A stretch of DNA of 64,000 nucleotides from Halomonas halmophila (GCF_006540005.1 NZ_BJOC01000010.1:1-64000), one strand, 5' to 3'; counted from the stretch's first letter, positions 18,712-28,451 are shown. Numbers and translations are program-made. Notes: a model not told the origin generated them from the sequence alone.

Positions 18712-20247
18712 ATGGCCGAGGCGCCACAGATCGACACGCTGGAAGGCAGGCAGCTCCGGGACGGCATGCGGGCCTTGTATCGCGCCGACCAGGTGCGCGA
18801 GCTAGATCGGCGTATCATCGACTCGGGGATCGAGGGCTTCGCCCTGATGCAGCGCGCCGCGGCGGCGGCCTGGCAGCAGGTGCGCCGCCACTGGCCCGGC
18901 GTGCGTCATCTCAGTGTGCTGTGCGGAGGCGGCAACAATGGCGGTGACGGCCATGTGCTGGCCGCCCTGGCCGCCGCCGAGGGCCTGGAAGTCGAGCGCA
19001 TCCTGCTGAAACCCGTCGAGCAGCTGACGGGAGACGCGCGGCGCGCGGCCGAGATGGCCGATGCCGCCGGTGTGGCGCGTGTTGCCTGGCAGGCCGACAT
19101 GACGCCGGGGGGCGAGCTGATCGTCGATGCGTTGCTGGGGACCGGGCTCGCGGGTGAGGTGCGCGGCGCATCGCGCGAGGCGATTGCTGCCATCAACGCC
19201 AGCGCTGGCCCGGTGCTGGCGCTGGACATTCCCTCGGGACTGCACGCCGATACCGGCGCCGAACTGGGCGAGGCCGTGCGGGCCACGCGAACCGTCACCT
19301 TCATCGGCGACAAGCTGGGGCTGCATACCGGTCGTGGGCCGGCGCGGGTGGGGGTGTTGACGCTGGAACCGTTGGTGGACGCTGAGCCGCTGCGCTCCGG
19401 CCTGTCACCGGCCGCCCTCTGCCTGGACCGTTGTCTCATCCCGAAGCTGTTGCCGCCGCGGCCGCGCGATGCTCACAAGGGCAGGGCGGGGCATGCGCTG
19501 ATTCTGGGGGGTGCTCCCGGCATGGGCGGCGCCGGCCTGCTGGCCGCCGAGGCCTGTGCGCGGCTCGGGGCCGGCAAGGTCAGCCTGGCCACCGACCCGG
19601 CCCATGTCGCCGCCAGCCTGATTCGCCGCCCGGAGGTAATGGCCCACGGGGTCCGCGGCCTGGCCGATCTGGGAGATCTGCCGCAGCACGCCGATGTGCT
19701 GGTGCTCGGGCCCGGCCTGGGGCGCGACAGCTGGGGGCAGGCGCTGTGGCAGGGCGCGGTGGCGGCCGGGCGACCGCTGGTGATCGACGCCGATGGACTC
19801 AATCAGCTCGCCGAGCGTTTCGATGGCCGGCGTCGCGACGACTGGATTCTCACCCCGCATCCCGGCGAGGCGGCCCGCCTGCTGGGCATTGCCACCAGTG
19901 AGGTGGAAGCCGATCGCCCGGCCACGGCTGGCGCCCTGCAGGCCCGCTACGGCGGCGTGGTGGTGCTCAAGGGCGCCGGTAGCCTGGTCGTCGGCCCGCA
20001 GGGCCTGACGGTCTGCCCCTACGGCAATCCGGGCATGGCCAGCGGCGGCATGGGGGACGCACTGTCCGGCATGCTCGGCGCCCTGGTGCCCCAGGGCCTG
20101 TCGCTGGAGGTGGCCGCACGCCTGGGGGTGATGATCCATGCGCTGGCCGCCGACATGGCGGTGCAAGAGGCCGGCGAGCGTGGCTTGCTGGCCGGCGATC
20201 TGGCATCCTGTGCACGTTTTCTGGTCAACCCGACGATGGACGAATGA
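18712..20247 (+). CDS. nnr: Bifunctional NAD(P)HX epimerase/dehydratase
   Basis: 511 residues. It repairs hydrated NADH and NADPH: the N-terminal YjeF_N domain epimerises R- to S-NAD(P)HX (residues ~25-225, VLCGGGNNGGDGHVLA), and the C-terminal ribokinase-like domain dehydrates it back using ADP (residues ~245-505, GNPGMASGGMGDALSGM). GGGGGA lies upstream of the ATG. The stop overlaps the tsaE start by four bases. Housekeeping metabolite-repair gene in the conserved enteric-type order. Confidence 0.95.
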   Translation: MAEAPQIDTLEGRQLRDGMRALYRADQVRELDRRIIDSGIEGFALMQRAAAAAWQQVRRHWPGVRHLSVLCGGGNNGGDGHVLAALAAAEGLEVERILLKPVEQLTGDARRAAEMADAAGVARVAWQADMTPGGELIVDALLGTGLAGEVRGASREAIAAINASAGPVLALDIPSGLHADTGAELGEAVRATRTVTFIGDKLGLHTGRGPARVGVLTLEPLVDAEPLRSGLSPAALCLDRCLIPKLLPPRPRDAHKGRAGHALILGGAPGMGGAGLLAAEACARLGAGKVSLATDPAHVAASLIRRPEVMAHGVRGLADLGDLPQHADVLVLGPGLGRDSWGQALWQGAVAAGRPLVIDADGLNQLAERFDGRRRDDWILTPHPGEAARLLGIATSEVEADRPATAGALQARYGGVVVLKGAGSLVVGPQGLTVCPYGNPGMASGGMGDALSGMLGALVPQGLSLEVAARLGVMIHALAADMAVQEAGERGLLAGDLASCARFLVNPTMDE

Positions 20248-20786
20248 CGATGCAGTGGCGACTTGCTGACGAGGACCGACAGGTCGCACTCGGTGAAGCG
20301 CTCGGCCGCGCCCTGGCCGGGCAGGGAAGCGTCTATCTGGAAGGGGAACTCGGCGCCGGCAAGACGACTCTGACGCGTGGCATTCTGCGTGCCCATGGTC
20401 ATCAGGGCGCCGTGAAGAGCCCCACCTACACCCTGGTCGAGCCGTATGAACTGGGTGAGGTACGTGTGCACCATTTTGATCTCTACCGCCTGGGTGACCC
20501 CGAGGAGCTGGAGTTCATCGGTGGACGCGATCTGCTGGGAGAGGCGGCGTTGTGCGTGATCGAGTGGCCGGAACGCGGCCGGGGCTGGTTGCCGGAGCCG
20601 GATGTCCGGGTGCAGCTGTACCTGGACGAACCCGGGCGCGTGGCCGTCCTGCATGCCGGGACGGACCATGGCCGCCGCGTGCTCGAGTGCCTCGCCGCCG
20701 GAATGCCAGCGCAGGACGATCACCCAGCCTCTCGCCATGACGGGCGAGGCAAGGATATGGCCGGTAAGGACGAACAGGATTCATGA
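20244..20786 (+). CDS. tsaE: tRNA threonylcarbamoyladenosine biosynthesis ATPase TsaE
   Basis: 180 residues. The ATPase partner of TsaB-TsaD in making t6A37 in ANN-decoding tRNAs. The Walker A motif LEGELGAGKTTLTRG is near residues 31-45, followed by SPTYTLVEPY and VHHFDLYRL, with IEWPER towards the end of the core. The last ~30 residues are hydrophilic and not conserved, making it longer than the typical 150-160. Overlaps both neighbours by four bases, so nnr-tsaE-amiB are translationally coupled. Confidence 0.95.
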   Translation: MTMQWRLADEDRQVALGEALGRALAGQGSVYLEGELGAGKTTLTRGILRAHGHQGAVKSPTYTLVEPYELGEVRVHHFDLYRLGDPEELEFIGGRDLLGEAALCVIEWPERGRGWLPEPDVRVQLYLDEPGRVAVLHAGTDHGRRVLECLAAGMPAQDDHPASRHDGRGKDMAGKDEQDS

Positions 20787-22234
20787 GGACAAGGGTATTG
20801 CGCCGACACATGGCCCGCTGGCTACTTCCCTTACTGCTTCTGGTGCCGCTCTGGGCCCAGGCAGCCAGCGTCGACAACATGCGCCTTTGGGCGGCGCCGG
20901 ATCATTCACGGCTGGTGTTCGACCTGTCGGCGCCGGCAACGGCCGATGTCTTCACCCTCCAGGACCCACGCCGGCTGGTGATCGATATCGCCGACAGCAA
21001 GCTCAACGCCGACGTCAGCCGCCTGGACCTGTCCGGCAGTGCCATAAGCGAGATACGCACCGGTATTCGCCATGGTACGGACCTGCGTGTGGTGCTCGAG
21101 TTGTCGCGCCCCATCGAGCCGCGTCATTTCAGCCTCGAGCCCAATGAACAGTATGGCCACCGACTGGTGGTGGACCTGGAGTATCCCGGTGAAAGCGCCG
21201 TCGAGGACCCCATCGACCCCATCGCGGCCAAGCTCCGCGAGCAGGAGATTGCCGCCGATCGGGCCCAGACCAAGGCTGTTGCCGAGGGGCGTGATCCGAG
21301 CAAGGTAACGCCGACCCGCGAAAAGGCTCAGCCGCATCCTAAGCGTGACATCATCATTGCCGTGGATGCCGGGCATGGCGGCGAGGATCCGGGGGCGATC
21401 GGTCCCAGCGGCACGCGCGAGAAGGATGTCGTGCTGGAAATGGCCAAGCGCTTGGCGCGCCTGATCAATGACACCCAGGGCTTCAAGGCGGTGCTGATTC
21501 GCGACGGCGATTATTATGTCGGTCTGCGCGAACGCACGCGCATCGCCCGCGAACAGAAGGCTGACTTCTTCGTCTCCCTGCACGCCGATGCCTTCAACAG
21601 CCCTCGCCCCCACGGCAGTTCCGTTTTTGCGTTGTCGCAGAGTGGCGCGACCTCGGAAACCGCCAAGTGGCTGGCGGCCACCGAGAACCGCTCGGATCTG
21701 ATCGGCGGCGTGGACGGCAGTCTGTCGCTGGATGACAAGAATAAGGTGCTGCGCGGTGTGCTACTCGACCTGACCATGACCGCGACGCTCAATGACTCGC
21801 TGACCATCGGCGGCCGGGTTTTGGATCGCCTGGGGCGCATCAATGAGCTGCACAAGCCGCGTGTCGAGCAGGCTGGTTTCGTGGTGCTGAAGTCGCCGGA
21901 TATTCCGTCGCTGCTGGTCGAGACCGGTTTCATCTCGAACCCCGAGGAAGAGCGCATGCTGCAAAAGCCCAGCTATCAGCAGCGCATGGTCGAAGCCATC
22001 TTCGGCGGCGTACGCGCCCATTTCCAGAGCAACCCGCCGCCGGCCAGCCTGCTCGCCTGGCAACGTGACCAGGGACGCGGCGGCAGCGGCAACGAATACC
22101 GCATCCAGCCCGGCGACACGCTCTCGGAAATCGCCGCCCGCCATGATGTCCCGGTCGGCCGGCTGCGCCAGGCCAACGAGCTTAACGGCGACGTGATCCG
22201 CGTCGGGCAAGTGCTGAGGATACCGAGTTCTTGA
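20783..22234 (+). CDS. amiB: N-acetylmuramoyl-L-alanine amidase (AmiB/AmiC type) with AMIN and LysM domains
   Basis: 483 residues. A periplasmic zinc amidase that cuts the peptide stems off septal peptidoglycan during daughter-cell separation. A signal peptide ends near AQA-AS (residue ~30). An AMIN domain follows (VDNMRLWAAPDHSRLVFDLS, ~30-120), then a charged linker, the Amidase_3 catalytic domain (AVDAGHGGEDPGAIG near 190-205, LLVETGFISN near 380) and one C-terminal LysM repeat (YRIQPGDTLSEIAARHDV, ~437-482) that binds glycan. AMIN plus LysM fits AmiB. Overlaps tsaE by four bases. Confidence 0.94.
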   Translation: MRTRVLRRHMARWLLPLLLLVPLWAQAASVDNMRLWAAPDHSRLVFDLSAPATADVFTLQDPRRLVIDIADSKLNADVSRLDLSGSAISEIRTGIRHGTDLRVVLELSRPIEPRHFSLEPNEQYGHRLVVDLEYPGESAVEDPIDPIAAKLREQEIAADRAQTKAVAEGRDPSKVTPTREKAQPHPKRDIIIAVDAGHGGEDPGAIGPSGTREKDVVLEMAKRLARLINDTQGFKAVLIRDGDYYVGLRERTRIAREQKADFFVSLHADAFNSPRPHGSSVFALSQSGATSETAKWLAATENRSDLIGGVDGSLSLDDKNKVLRGVLLDLTMTATLNDSLTIGGRVLDRLGRINELHKPRVEQAGFVVLKSPDIPSLLVETGFISNPEEERMLQKPSYQQRMVEAIFGGVRAHFQSNPPPASLLAWQRDQGRGGSGNEYRIQPGDTLSEIAARHDVPVGRLRQANELNGDVIRVGQVLRIPSS

Positions 22235-22401
22235 GAGAAAAGAAGGAAGAGGGAAGAAGAAGCCCAGAAGGCAGCTAGAAGTGGGAATGAGAGGGGCGGT
22301 TTGCCATATCGGCCAGGCTGTATTCTTCCTTCTTGAAGGCGCGGAGCGCCGTACTTCCCTCTTAACCGCGGCGAAGCCGCGTCTTCGAGTTTGGGGTGGT
22401 C
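22233..22401. repeat. Intergenic GA-rich tract, its inverted copies and two mini-hairpins
   Basis: After the amiB stop a purine tract (22233-22262, containing GGAAGAGGGAAGA) is followed by pyrimidine segments TCTTCCTTCTT (22324-22334) and CTTCCCTCTT (22354-22363), which can pair back with it. Between and after these are two tight hairpins: GGCGC/GCGCC (22338-22350) and CGCGGC/GCCGCG (22367-22381). The tract belongs to the same GGGAAGA-type sequence class as the arrays at 1 and 58.7 kb. It may separate amiB and mutL transcripts, but there is no T tract. Confidence 0.6.
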
Positions 22402-24402
22402 ATGACAGACAGACAGCATATCCAGGTTCTCGATCCGCGTCTGGCTAACCAGATCGCCGCGGGTGAGGTCGTCGAGCGGCCGGCGTCGGTGGTCAAGGAG
22501 CTGGTCGAGAATGCCATCGACGCCGGGAGTCGGCGTATCGAGGTCGAGCTGGAGTCCGGCGGGGCGCGGTTGATCCGGGTGCGTGACGATGGTGTCGGCA
22601 TCAGCGAGGACGACCTGCCGCTGGCGTTGTCGCGTCATGCCACCAGCAAGATTGCCTCGCTGGATGATCTCGAGGGCGTGGCGAGCCTCGGCTTTCGCGG
22701 CGAGGCCCTGGCGTCGATCAGCTCGGTGTCGCGCCTGGAGCTGATGTCCAACGTCGATGACGATCCGACCAGCGGCTGGCGTGTGGTGGTCGAGGGGCGG
22801 CGCATGGAGCCGCGCGTCACGCCCTCGCCGCACCCGCGGGGTACCTCGGTGACGGTGCGCGACCTCTTCTTCAACACGCCGGCCCGGCGCAAGTTCCTGC
22901 GCACGGAAAAGACCGAGTTCGGCCATGTCGAAGAGGCGTTCCGCCGTCAGGCCCTGTCGCGCCTCGATCTTGGCTGGGTATTGCGCCATAACCAGAAGAC
23001 CATCCATCAGCTGAATGCCGGCAGTGATCTGGTCGGCCACGAGCGCCGCCTGCAGTCGCTGCTGGGCAAGGGCTTTCTGGAAAACGCCCTGCATCTGGAC
23101 CTGGAAACCGGCGGCCTGCGACTCTGGGGCTGGGTCGGGTTGCCCACCCATTCGCGTGCCCAGGCCGATCAGCAATACTTCTTCGTCAACGGCCGGGTGG
23201 TGCGCGACCGCCTGGTGGCGCATGCCATTCGTCAGGCCTACCGTGATGTGCTGTTCCACGGTCGCCACCCGGTGTTCGTGCTCTATCTGGAGGTCGACCC
23301 GAGCGTCGTTGATGTCAATGTGCACCCGACCAAACATGAGGTGCGCTTCCGTGACGGGCGCATGGTGCATGACTTCCTGTTCTCGAGCCTGCATCGGGCC
23401 CTTGGGGAGGCGCGGGCCGGTCAGTCCTCGGAGCAGGCAGCGGCGGTGGGCGATGCGGCGGACCCGGCCGCAGCGCCGCAGGCCGACGGAGACTCAGAGG
23501 CCACGGACCAGGAACGGGTCGCGGAATCCGCCGGGCGCTGGCAACAGCAGCCGATGGCCCTGCATGGTCGTGACGACGGCCAGCAGCAGAAGGTCACGCC
23601 GGATCGCGTGCGCGCCTTCATGGAGGGCTATCGCGCCTTGCACCCGGAGCATGAAGAGAGCCTGCTGACCCCCCAGCCCGCCGCTCCGGGAGCCGGTGGT
23701 GCCGCCGCCGATGTGGCCCTGGCCGAACGCGAGGCGTCGCCGGATACCGCGACTTCCTCCGCCGCCAGCAGCCCGGCGATGCCGGAAGAAGATGCCACCC
23801 GGGCACCGCCCCTGGGTTACGCCGTGGCGCAGCTGCATGGCATCTATATCCTCGCGCAGACCGAGAACGGCATGGTGATCGTCGACATGCACGCCGCCCA
23901 TGAACGCATCGTCTACGAGGGCATGAAGTCCCAGGTGCATGGCAGCGGCGACGATCCCGGCAGCCTGCAGGCGCAACCCCTGCTGGTGCCGGTGTCGATG
24001 GCCGCCAGCGCCGCTGAAGTGGCCACCGCCGAAGCCGAGCGCGAGGCTTTTTCGCGCCTGGGGGTGGAGCTCGATGTGGCCGGTCCGGAAACCCTGCTGG
24101 TACGCCAGGTGCCGACCCTGCTGGTGGATGCCGATGTCGAGCCGCTGGTCCGCGACATGCTGGGGGACCTCGAGCGCTACGGACGCTCCGACCGACTCGA
24201 GGCGCACATCAATGAGCTGCTGTCGACCATGGCCTGCCATGGCAGTGTGCGGGCCAATCGCCAGTTGACCACCGCCGAGATGAACGCCCTGTTGCGCGAC
24301 ATGGAGCGCACCGAGCGCAGCGGTCAGTGCAATCATGGGCGCCCGACCTGGACCGAAATGAGCATGAAGCAGCTGGATCGCCTCTTCATGCGTGGCCAGT
24401 GA
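22402..24402 (+). CDS. mutL: DNA mismatch repair protein MutL
   Basis: 666 residues. It couples MutS mismatch recognition to strand removal. The N-terminal GHKL ATPase motifs are [26 protein letters not shown] and [24 protein letters not shown] closes the N-terminal domain. A variable acidic linker (~335-460) is followed by the C-terminal dimerisation domain. That domain contains [15 protein letters not shown], which fits the metal-binding endonuclease motif D-x-H-A-x2-E-x4-E, and [10 protein letters not shown] near the end. E. coli MutL lacks these, so this copy probably nicks DNA itself. ATG 22402 is used; a GTG lies six bases upstream. Confidence 0.96.
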   Translation: MTDRQHIQVLDPRLANQIAAGEVVERPASVVKELVENAIDAGSRRIEVELESGGARLIRVRDDGVGISEDDLPLALSRHATSKIASLDDLEGVASLGFRGEALASISSVSRLELMSNVDDDPTSGWRVVVEGRRMEPRVTPSPHPRGTSVTVRDLFFNTPARRKFLRTEKTEFGHVEEAFRRQALSRLDLGWVLRHNQKTIHQLNAGSDLVGHERRLQSLLGKGFLENALHLDLETGGLRLWGWVGLPTHSRAQADQQYFFVNGRVVRDRLVAHAIRQAYRDVLFHGRHPVFVLYLEVDPSVVDVNVHPTKHEVRFRDGRMVHDFLFSSLHRALGEARAGQSSEQAAAVGDAADPAAAPQADGDSEATDQERVAESAGRWQQQPMALHGRDDGQQQKVTPDRVRAFMEGYRALHPEHEESLLTPQPAAPGAGGAAADVALAEREASPDTATSSAASSPAMPEEDATRAPPLGYAVAQLHGIYILAQTENGMVIVDMHAAHERIVYEGMKSQVHGSGDDPGSLQAQPLLVPVSMAASAAEVATAEAEREAFSRLGVELDVAGPETLLVRQVPTLLVDADVEPLVRDMLGDLERYGRSDRLEAHINELLSTMACHGSVRANRQLTTAEMNALLRDMERTERSGQCNHGRPTWTEMSMKQLDRLFMRGQ

Positions 24403-24450
24403 CGGCATGCCAGGCCCTGTCCGCTTTCCCCGACGACGAATCCTGAACCG

Positions 24451-25404
24451 ATGACGACCCCGACCACGCCCGATTCCCGCCCCCCCGCCATCTTCCTCAT
24501 GGGCCCGACCGCCGTCGGCAAGACCGAGATGGCCATTGCGCTGCACGAGCAACTGGGCTGCGAGCTGATCAGTGTCGACTCGGCGATGGTCTATCGCGGC
24601 ATGGATATCGGCAGCGCCAAGCCGTCGGCCGAGGAACTGGCCAGGGCGCCTCATCGTCTGATCGATATCCGTGACCCGGCCGATCCCTACTCGGCGGCCG
24701 GCTTTCGCGAGGATGCGCGCCGCGAGATGCAGCGCATCACCGAGGCCGGCCGGGTGCCGCTGCTGGTCGGCGGCACCATGATGTATTACCAGCGGCTCTG
24801 GGTCGGTGAGCCGAACCTGCCTTCCGGGGATGCCGAGGTGCGTTCCCAGCTGGATCGCGAGGTCGAGCAGCGGGGGCTCGCCGCCCTGCACGCGGAACTC
24901 GCCGACATCGACCCGCGGGCGGCGCAGCGCATTCACCCCAATGACCCGCAGCGGCTGACACGGGCGTTGGAGGTCTACCGCATCAGTGGCCACTCGTTGA
25001 CGGAACACTGGGATGCCCAGCAGCCTGAAACCTTCCCGTGGCGTGTGTTGTCGATAGGACTCGCGCCTGCTGATCGAGGTGTCCTGCATGCGCGTATCGC
25101 GACCCGTTTCGATGCCATGCTCGAGGCGGGCTTCATCGAGGAGGTGGCGGCCCTGAAGGCCAGGTCGGATCTGCATTCGCGGCTGCCGGCGATGAAGAGT
25201 GTGGGATACCGCCAGGCGTGGGAATATCTCGACGGTCAAGGCGATGTCGAGGCGCTACGGCGTCGCGGCATCGTGGCCACGCGACAGCTGGCCAAGCGCC
25301 AGTTGACCTGGATGCGAAGCTGGCCGGAACTCAATTGGGTCGACATTCTGACCGGTGAGCCGCGCGATCGTGTCTTGAAATTGGTGCGTGAATTCAGCAG
25401 TTAG
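24451..25404 (+). CDS. miaA: tRNA dimethylallyltransferase
   Basis: 317 residues. It transfers a dimethylallyl group from DMAPP to A37 of tRNAs reading UNN codons. FLMGPTAVGKTEMA is the P-loop (residues ~13-26), ISVDSAMVYRGMDIGSAKP is the DSxQ region (with A-M in place of the usual Q-V), and GGTMMYYQ and RLTRALEVYRISG are further signatures. Undermodified tRNA-Trp in miaA mutants relieves trp attenuation in E. coli and Pseudomonas putida, so this gene bears on the trp leaders upstream. Follows mutL by 48 bases. Confidence 0.95.
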   Translation: MTTPTTPDSRPPAIFLMGPTAVGKTEMAIALHEQLGCELISVDSAMVYRGMDIGSAKPSAEELARAPHRLIDIRDPADPYSAAGFREDARREMQRITEAGRVPLLVGGTMMYYQRLWVGEPNLPSGDAEVRSQLDREVEQRGLAALHAELADIDPRAAQRIHPNDPQRLTRALEVYRISGHSLTEHWDAQQPETFPWRVLSIGLAPADRGVLHARIATRFDAMLEAGFIEEVAALKARSDLHSRLPAMKSVGYRQAWEYLDGQGDVEALRRRGIVATRQLAKRQLTWMRSWPELNWVDILTGEPRDRVLKLVREFSS

Positions 25405-25464
25405 CGTAAGATGAGCGTTTCACGAGGCCGGTTGGACGGGCGATACCGGGCGAAGAGTGCCACC

Positions 25465-25494
25465 TTGAAAACGGCGGTGAGCACCCAATAATAC
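25465..25494 (+). promoter_or_regulatory. Candidate hfq promoter
   Basis: TTGAAA at 25465-25470, 18 bases, TAATAC at 25489-25494 in an AT-rich patch before hfq. It would give hfq-hflX their own transcript apart from miaA, as known in other gammaproteobacteria. Confidence 0.45.
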
Positions 25495-25530
25495 TATTAA
25501 CCCCATAAGAGATAACCTAGGGAGAGCCAC

Positions 25531-25782
25531 ATGTCCAAAGGACAGTCCCTTCAAGATCCATACCTGAACGTCCTGCGCAAGGAGCGCATTCCGGTGTCGA
25601 TCTTTCTGGTCAATGGCATCAAGCTGCAGGGCCAGATCGAATCCTTCGACCAGTTCGTCATCCTGCTGCGCAATACGGTCAGTCAGATGGTCTACAAGCA
25701 CGCCATCTCCACGGTCGTACCGTCGCGCAACGTTCGTCTGCCGGCCAGTGATGTCGCCGGGCAGCCGGAAAGCGATGCGTGA
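25531..25782 (+). CDS. hfq: RNA chaperone Hfq
   Basis: 83 residues. A hexameric Sm-like protein that pairs small RNAs with mRNAs. [20 protein letters not shown] begins the Sm1 region and FDQFVILL ends it; [12 protein letters not shown] is the Sm2 motif with the YKH signature of the proximal face. The C-terminal tail is only about 15 residues, as in Pseudomonas, not the ~35 of enterics. AGGGAGAG lies just upstream of the ATG. Eight bases separate it from hflX. Confidence 0.98.
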   Translation: MSKGQSLQDPYLNVLRKERIPVSIFLVNGIKLQGQIESFDQFVILLRNTVSQMVYKHAISTVVPSRNVRLPASDVAGQPESDA

Positions 25783-25790
25783 GGTACTGA

Positions 25791-27104
25791 TTGTTTTTTG
25801 AACGTCCCGACGCCGGTGAAACGGCGGTTCTCGTCCATGTGGATTTCCAGGACGAAAGCGAGCGCGAGGATTCCGGTGAATTCCTCGAGCTCGTGCGCTC
25901 GGCCGGCGCGGAGCCGGCCACGCTGCTGACGGGAAGCCGAGGTCGGCCCGATCCCCGCTCCTTCATCGGGTCGGGCAAGCTGGAAGAAGTGCGTGAGGCA
26001 CTGGAAGTGCACAAGGCGCAACTGGTGATCTTCAATCACGCGCTCAGCCCCTCTCAGGAACGTAATGTCGAGCAGTCGCTGAAGTGCCGTGTGCTGGATC
26101 GTACGGGGCTGATTCTCGACATCTTCGCGCAGCGTGCGCGGACTCACGAAGGCAAGCTGCAGGTGGAGCTCGCCCAGCTGGAGTACATGTCCACGCGACT
26201 GGTACGTGGCTGGACGCACCTGGAGCGTCAGAAGGGCGGCATCGGCCTGCGCGGCCCCGGGGAAACCCAGCTCGAGACCGACCGTCGTCTGCTGCGTGGT
26301 CGCATCAAGGCGATACACAAGCGCCTGGACAAGGTGCGTAGTCAGCGCGGTCAGAATCGACGGGCGCGTTCGCGGGCCGAGATTCCGAGCATTTCCCTGG
26401 TCGGTTACACCAACGCCGGCAAGTCAACGTTGTTCAACGCCGTGACGCAATCCCGGGTCTATGCGGCAGACCAGCTGTTCGCTACCCTCGACCCGACCTT
26501 GAGGCGTCTCGAAGTGGAAGACGTGGGGCCGGTGGTGCTGGCCGACACGGTGGGCTTCATTCGTCACCTGCCGCACAAGCTGGTGGAGGCCTTCCAGGCG
26601 ACGCTTCAGGAAGCCGCCGAAGCCAGCCTGCTGGTGCACGTCATCGATGCCGCCGACCCGGATCACGAACTCAACGTGAGTCAGGTCAACGAGGTGCTCG
26701 ATGACATCGGTGCCCTGGAGGTGCCGACCCTCAAGGTGATGAACAAGGTCGACCTCTTCGACAGTGCGCCGCGCATCGAGCGCAATGTCGATGGAAAGCC
26801 CGACACGGTCTGGCTGTCGGCTCAGGATGGTCGCGGCCTCGAGCTCTTCGAGCAGGCACTCACGGAGTGCCTGGCCGATGACATCATCGATTTCGACATG
26901 ACCCTGGCGCCTGCCCAGGGCAAACTTCGCGCCGGCCTGCATGAGCTGAACGCCGTCCGCGAGGAACGCTTCGACGAGCAAGGACACACGCTGCTCGAGG
27001 TTCGTCTGCCGAGGCGCGACTTCATGCAACTGATGGCGCGTCTCGGCGAGCGAGCCGATGATTACCTGCCGCGCGAGCTGCAAGAAGGCCCGGTTTGGGA
27101 GTAG
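25791..27104 (+). CDS. hflX: Ribosome-splitting GTPase HflX (TTG start)
   Basis: 437 residues. A GTPase that splits stalled or heat-damaged 70S ribosomes. The N-terminal HflX domain includes ALSPSQERN, RTGLILDIFAQRARTHEGKL and GGIGLRGPGETQLETDRR. The G domain has VGYTNAGKSTLFN (G1), DPTLRR, DTVGFIRHLP (G3) and NKVDLF (G4). Initiation is at TTG 25791, reading FFERPDAGE, which matches the conserved family N-terminus; GAGG lies seven bases upstream and no suitable ATG exists. Cotranscribed with hfq. Confidence 0.95.
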   Translation: MFFERPDAGETAVLVHVDFQDESEREDSGEFLELVRSAGAEPATLLTGSRGRPDPRSFIGSGKLEEVREALEVHKAQLVIFNHALSPSQERNVEQSLKCRVLDRTGLILDIFAQRARTHEGKLQVELAQLEYMSTRLVRGWTHLERQKGGIGLRGPGETQLETDRRLLRGRIKAIHKRLDKVRSQRGQNRRARSRAEIPSISLVGYTNAGKSTLFNAVTQSRVYAADQLFATLDPTLRRLEVEDVGPVVLADTVGFIRHLPHKLVEAFQATLQEAAEASLLVHVIDAADPDHELNVSQVNEVLDDIGALEVPTLKVMNKVDLFDSAPRIERNVDGKPDTVWLSAQDGRGLELFEQALTECLADDIIDFDMTLAPAQGKLRAGLHELNAVREERFDEQGHTLLEVRLPRRDFMQLMARLGERADDYLPRELQEGPVWE

Positions 27105-27226
27105 TGAGTCGCCTTCGCGCATGGACCGGTGTTGCCAAGCCCTCCCGGTTGATGCCATAAGGAGCGCAACGATGCCCGCTGCAAAGTCCGAACGCGGCGG
27201 CATGCAACGTATATTGGAGACGACGT

Positions 27227-28450
27227 ATGGCCTGGAATGAGCCTGGTGGCGGCAACCAGCATGACCCCTGGAGTGGTGGTGGCCGCCGTGGTGGCAACGG
27301 CAGTGGCGACGGTGGCAAGGGGGGCGGCAATCAAGGCCCTCCGGACCTCGACGAGGCACTGAAGAAATTTCAGAACAAGCTCAACAACATGTTGGGCGGG
27401 CGCGGCAAACGTGGCGGCAACGGTAATGGCAGCGGCGGCAGTGGCAAGCCACGTAATGCCTTTACCCTGCCGGGACTGCTGCTGATCGTGGCACTGGCCA
27501 TCTGGGCGGCTTCGGGGTTCTACCTGGTCGACCAGGCCGAACGGGGTGTGGTGCTGCGGTTCGGCAAGTATCAGGAAACCGTGACGCCGGGCCTGCAGTG
27601 GAATCCGCCGTTGATCGACGATGTGCGCATGGTCAATGTGACGCGGGTGCGCTCCATCAGCCAGACCCAATCCATGCTGACCCAGGATGAAAACATCGTT
27701 TCGGTGGAAATTTCGGCCCAGTACCAGGTCGCTAAACCGCGTGATTACGTGCTCAATGTGCGCAATCCCGAGCTCAGTCTCGAGAATGCGCTGGATTCGG
27801 CGCTGCGCCACGTGGTGGGCGGTACCGACATGATCGATATCCTGACCTCGGGCCGCGAAATCCTCGGCAACTCGGTCAGCAGCCGCTTGCAGACCTACCT
27901 GGACAGCTACGGTACCGGCATCATGCTGCAGACTCTCAACGTCGAGTCGACTTCACCGCCCGATGCCGTGCAGGATGCCTTCGATGACGTCATCCGCGCT
28001 CGAGAAGATCGCCAGCGGGCCATTAACCAGGCCATGGCGTATGCCAATGCGGTGATCCCCGCCGCCCAGGGTCAGGCACAGCGAATCATCGAGCAGGGGC
28101 AGGGCTATCGTGAATCCGTCGTTGCCGAAGCGCAAGGCCAGGCCAACCGCTTCAATGCGCTACTCACGCAATATGAAAAATCCCCGGATATCATGCGTGA
28201 ACGGCTTTATCTTGACACCTTGTCCGAGGTCTACAGCGGAACCCCGAAGGTCATGGTAGACGTTTCCGAGCAGAGCCCGCTGATGGTATTGCCAATGGAC
28301 AAGCTCAAGAGCAACGCAAGCAGCACCAGTGGGCAGTCGTCCCAGGTGAAGGTCGATCCTCAGTTACTGCAGCGTCTGCAGAATACCGAGTCCTCATCCA
28401 GCTCGAGCCGTTCCGGCAACAACGACGGCGCGCTCAGGGAGGGTCGCTGA
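27227..28450 (+). CDS. hflK: FtsH-protease modulator HflK
   Basis: 407 residues. With HflC it forms the inner-membrane cage that surrounds and restrains the FtsH protease. The N-terminus (residues 1-75) is Gly/Asn-rich and disordered, one membrane helix spans ~82-103, and the SPFH domain follows (QAERGVVLRFGKYQETVTPG), then a long helical region with Ala/Gln/Arg repeats. The C-terminal ~50 residues are Ser-rich and low complexity. GGAG precedes the ATG. One base separates it from hflC. Confidence 0.95.
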   Translation: MAWNEPGGGNQHDPWSGGGRRGGNGSGDGGKGGGNQGPPDLDEALKKFQNKLNNMLGGRGKRGGNGNGSGGSGKPRNAFTLPGLLLIVALAIWAASGFYLVDQAERGVVLRFGKYQETVTPGLQWNPPLIDDVRMVNVTRVRSISQTQSMLTQDENIVSVEISAQYQVAKPRDYVLNVRNPELSLENALDSALRHVVGGTDMIDILTSGREILGNSVSSRLQTYLDSYGTGIMLQTLNVESTSPPDAVQDAFDDVIRAREDRQRAINQAMAYANAVIPAAQGQAQRIIEQGQGYRESVVAEAQGQANRFNALLTQYEKSPDIMRERLYLDTLSEVYSGTPKVMVDVSEQSPLMVLPMDKLKSNASSTSGQSSQVKVDPQLLQRLQNTESSSSSSRSGNNDGALREGR

Positions 28451-28451
28451 A

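Noticed and set aside
23494-25239. A 581-codon minus-strand frame opposite mutL and miaA
   Set aside because: Same reason: shadow of two conserved genes, composition dominated by His, Gly and Arg.
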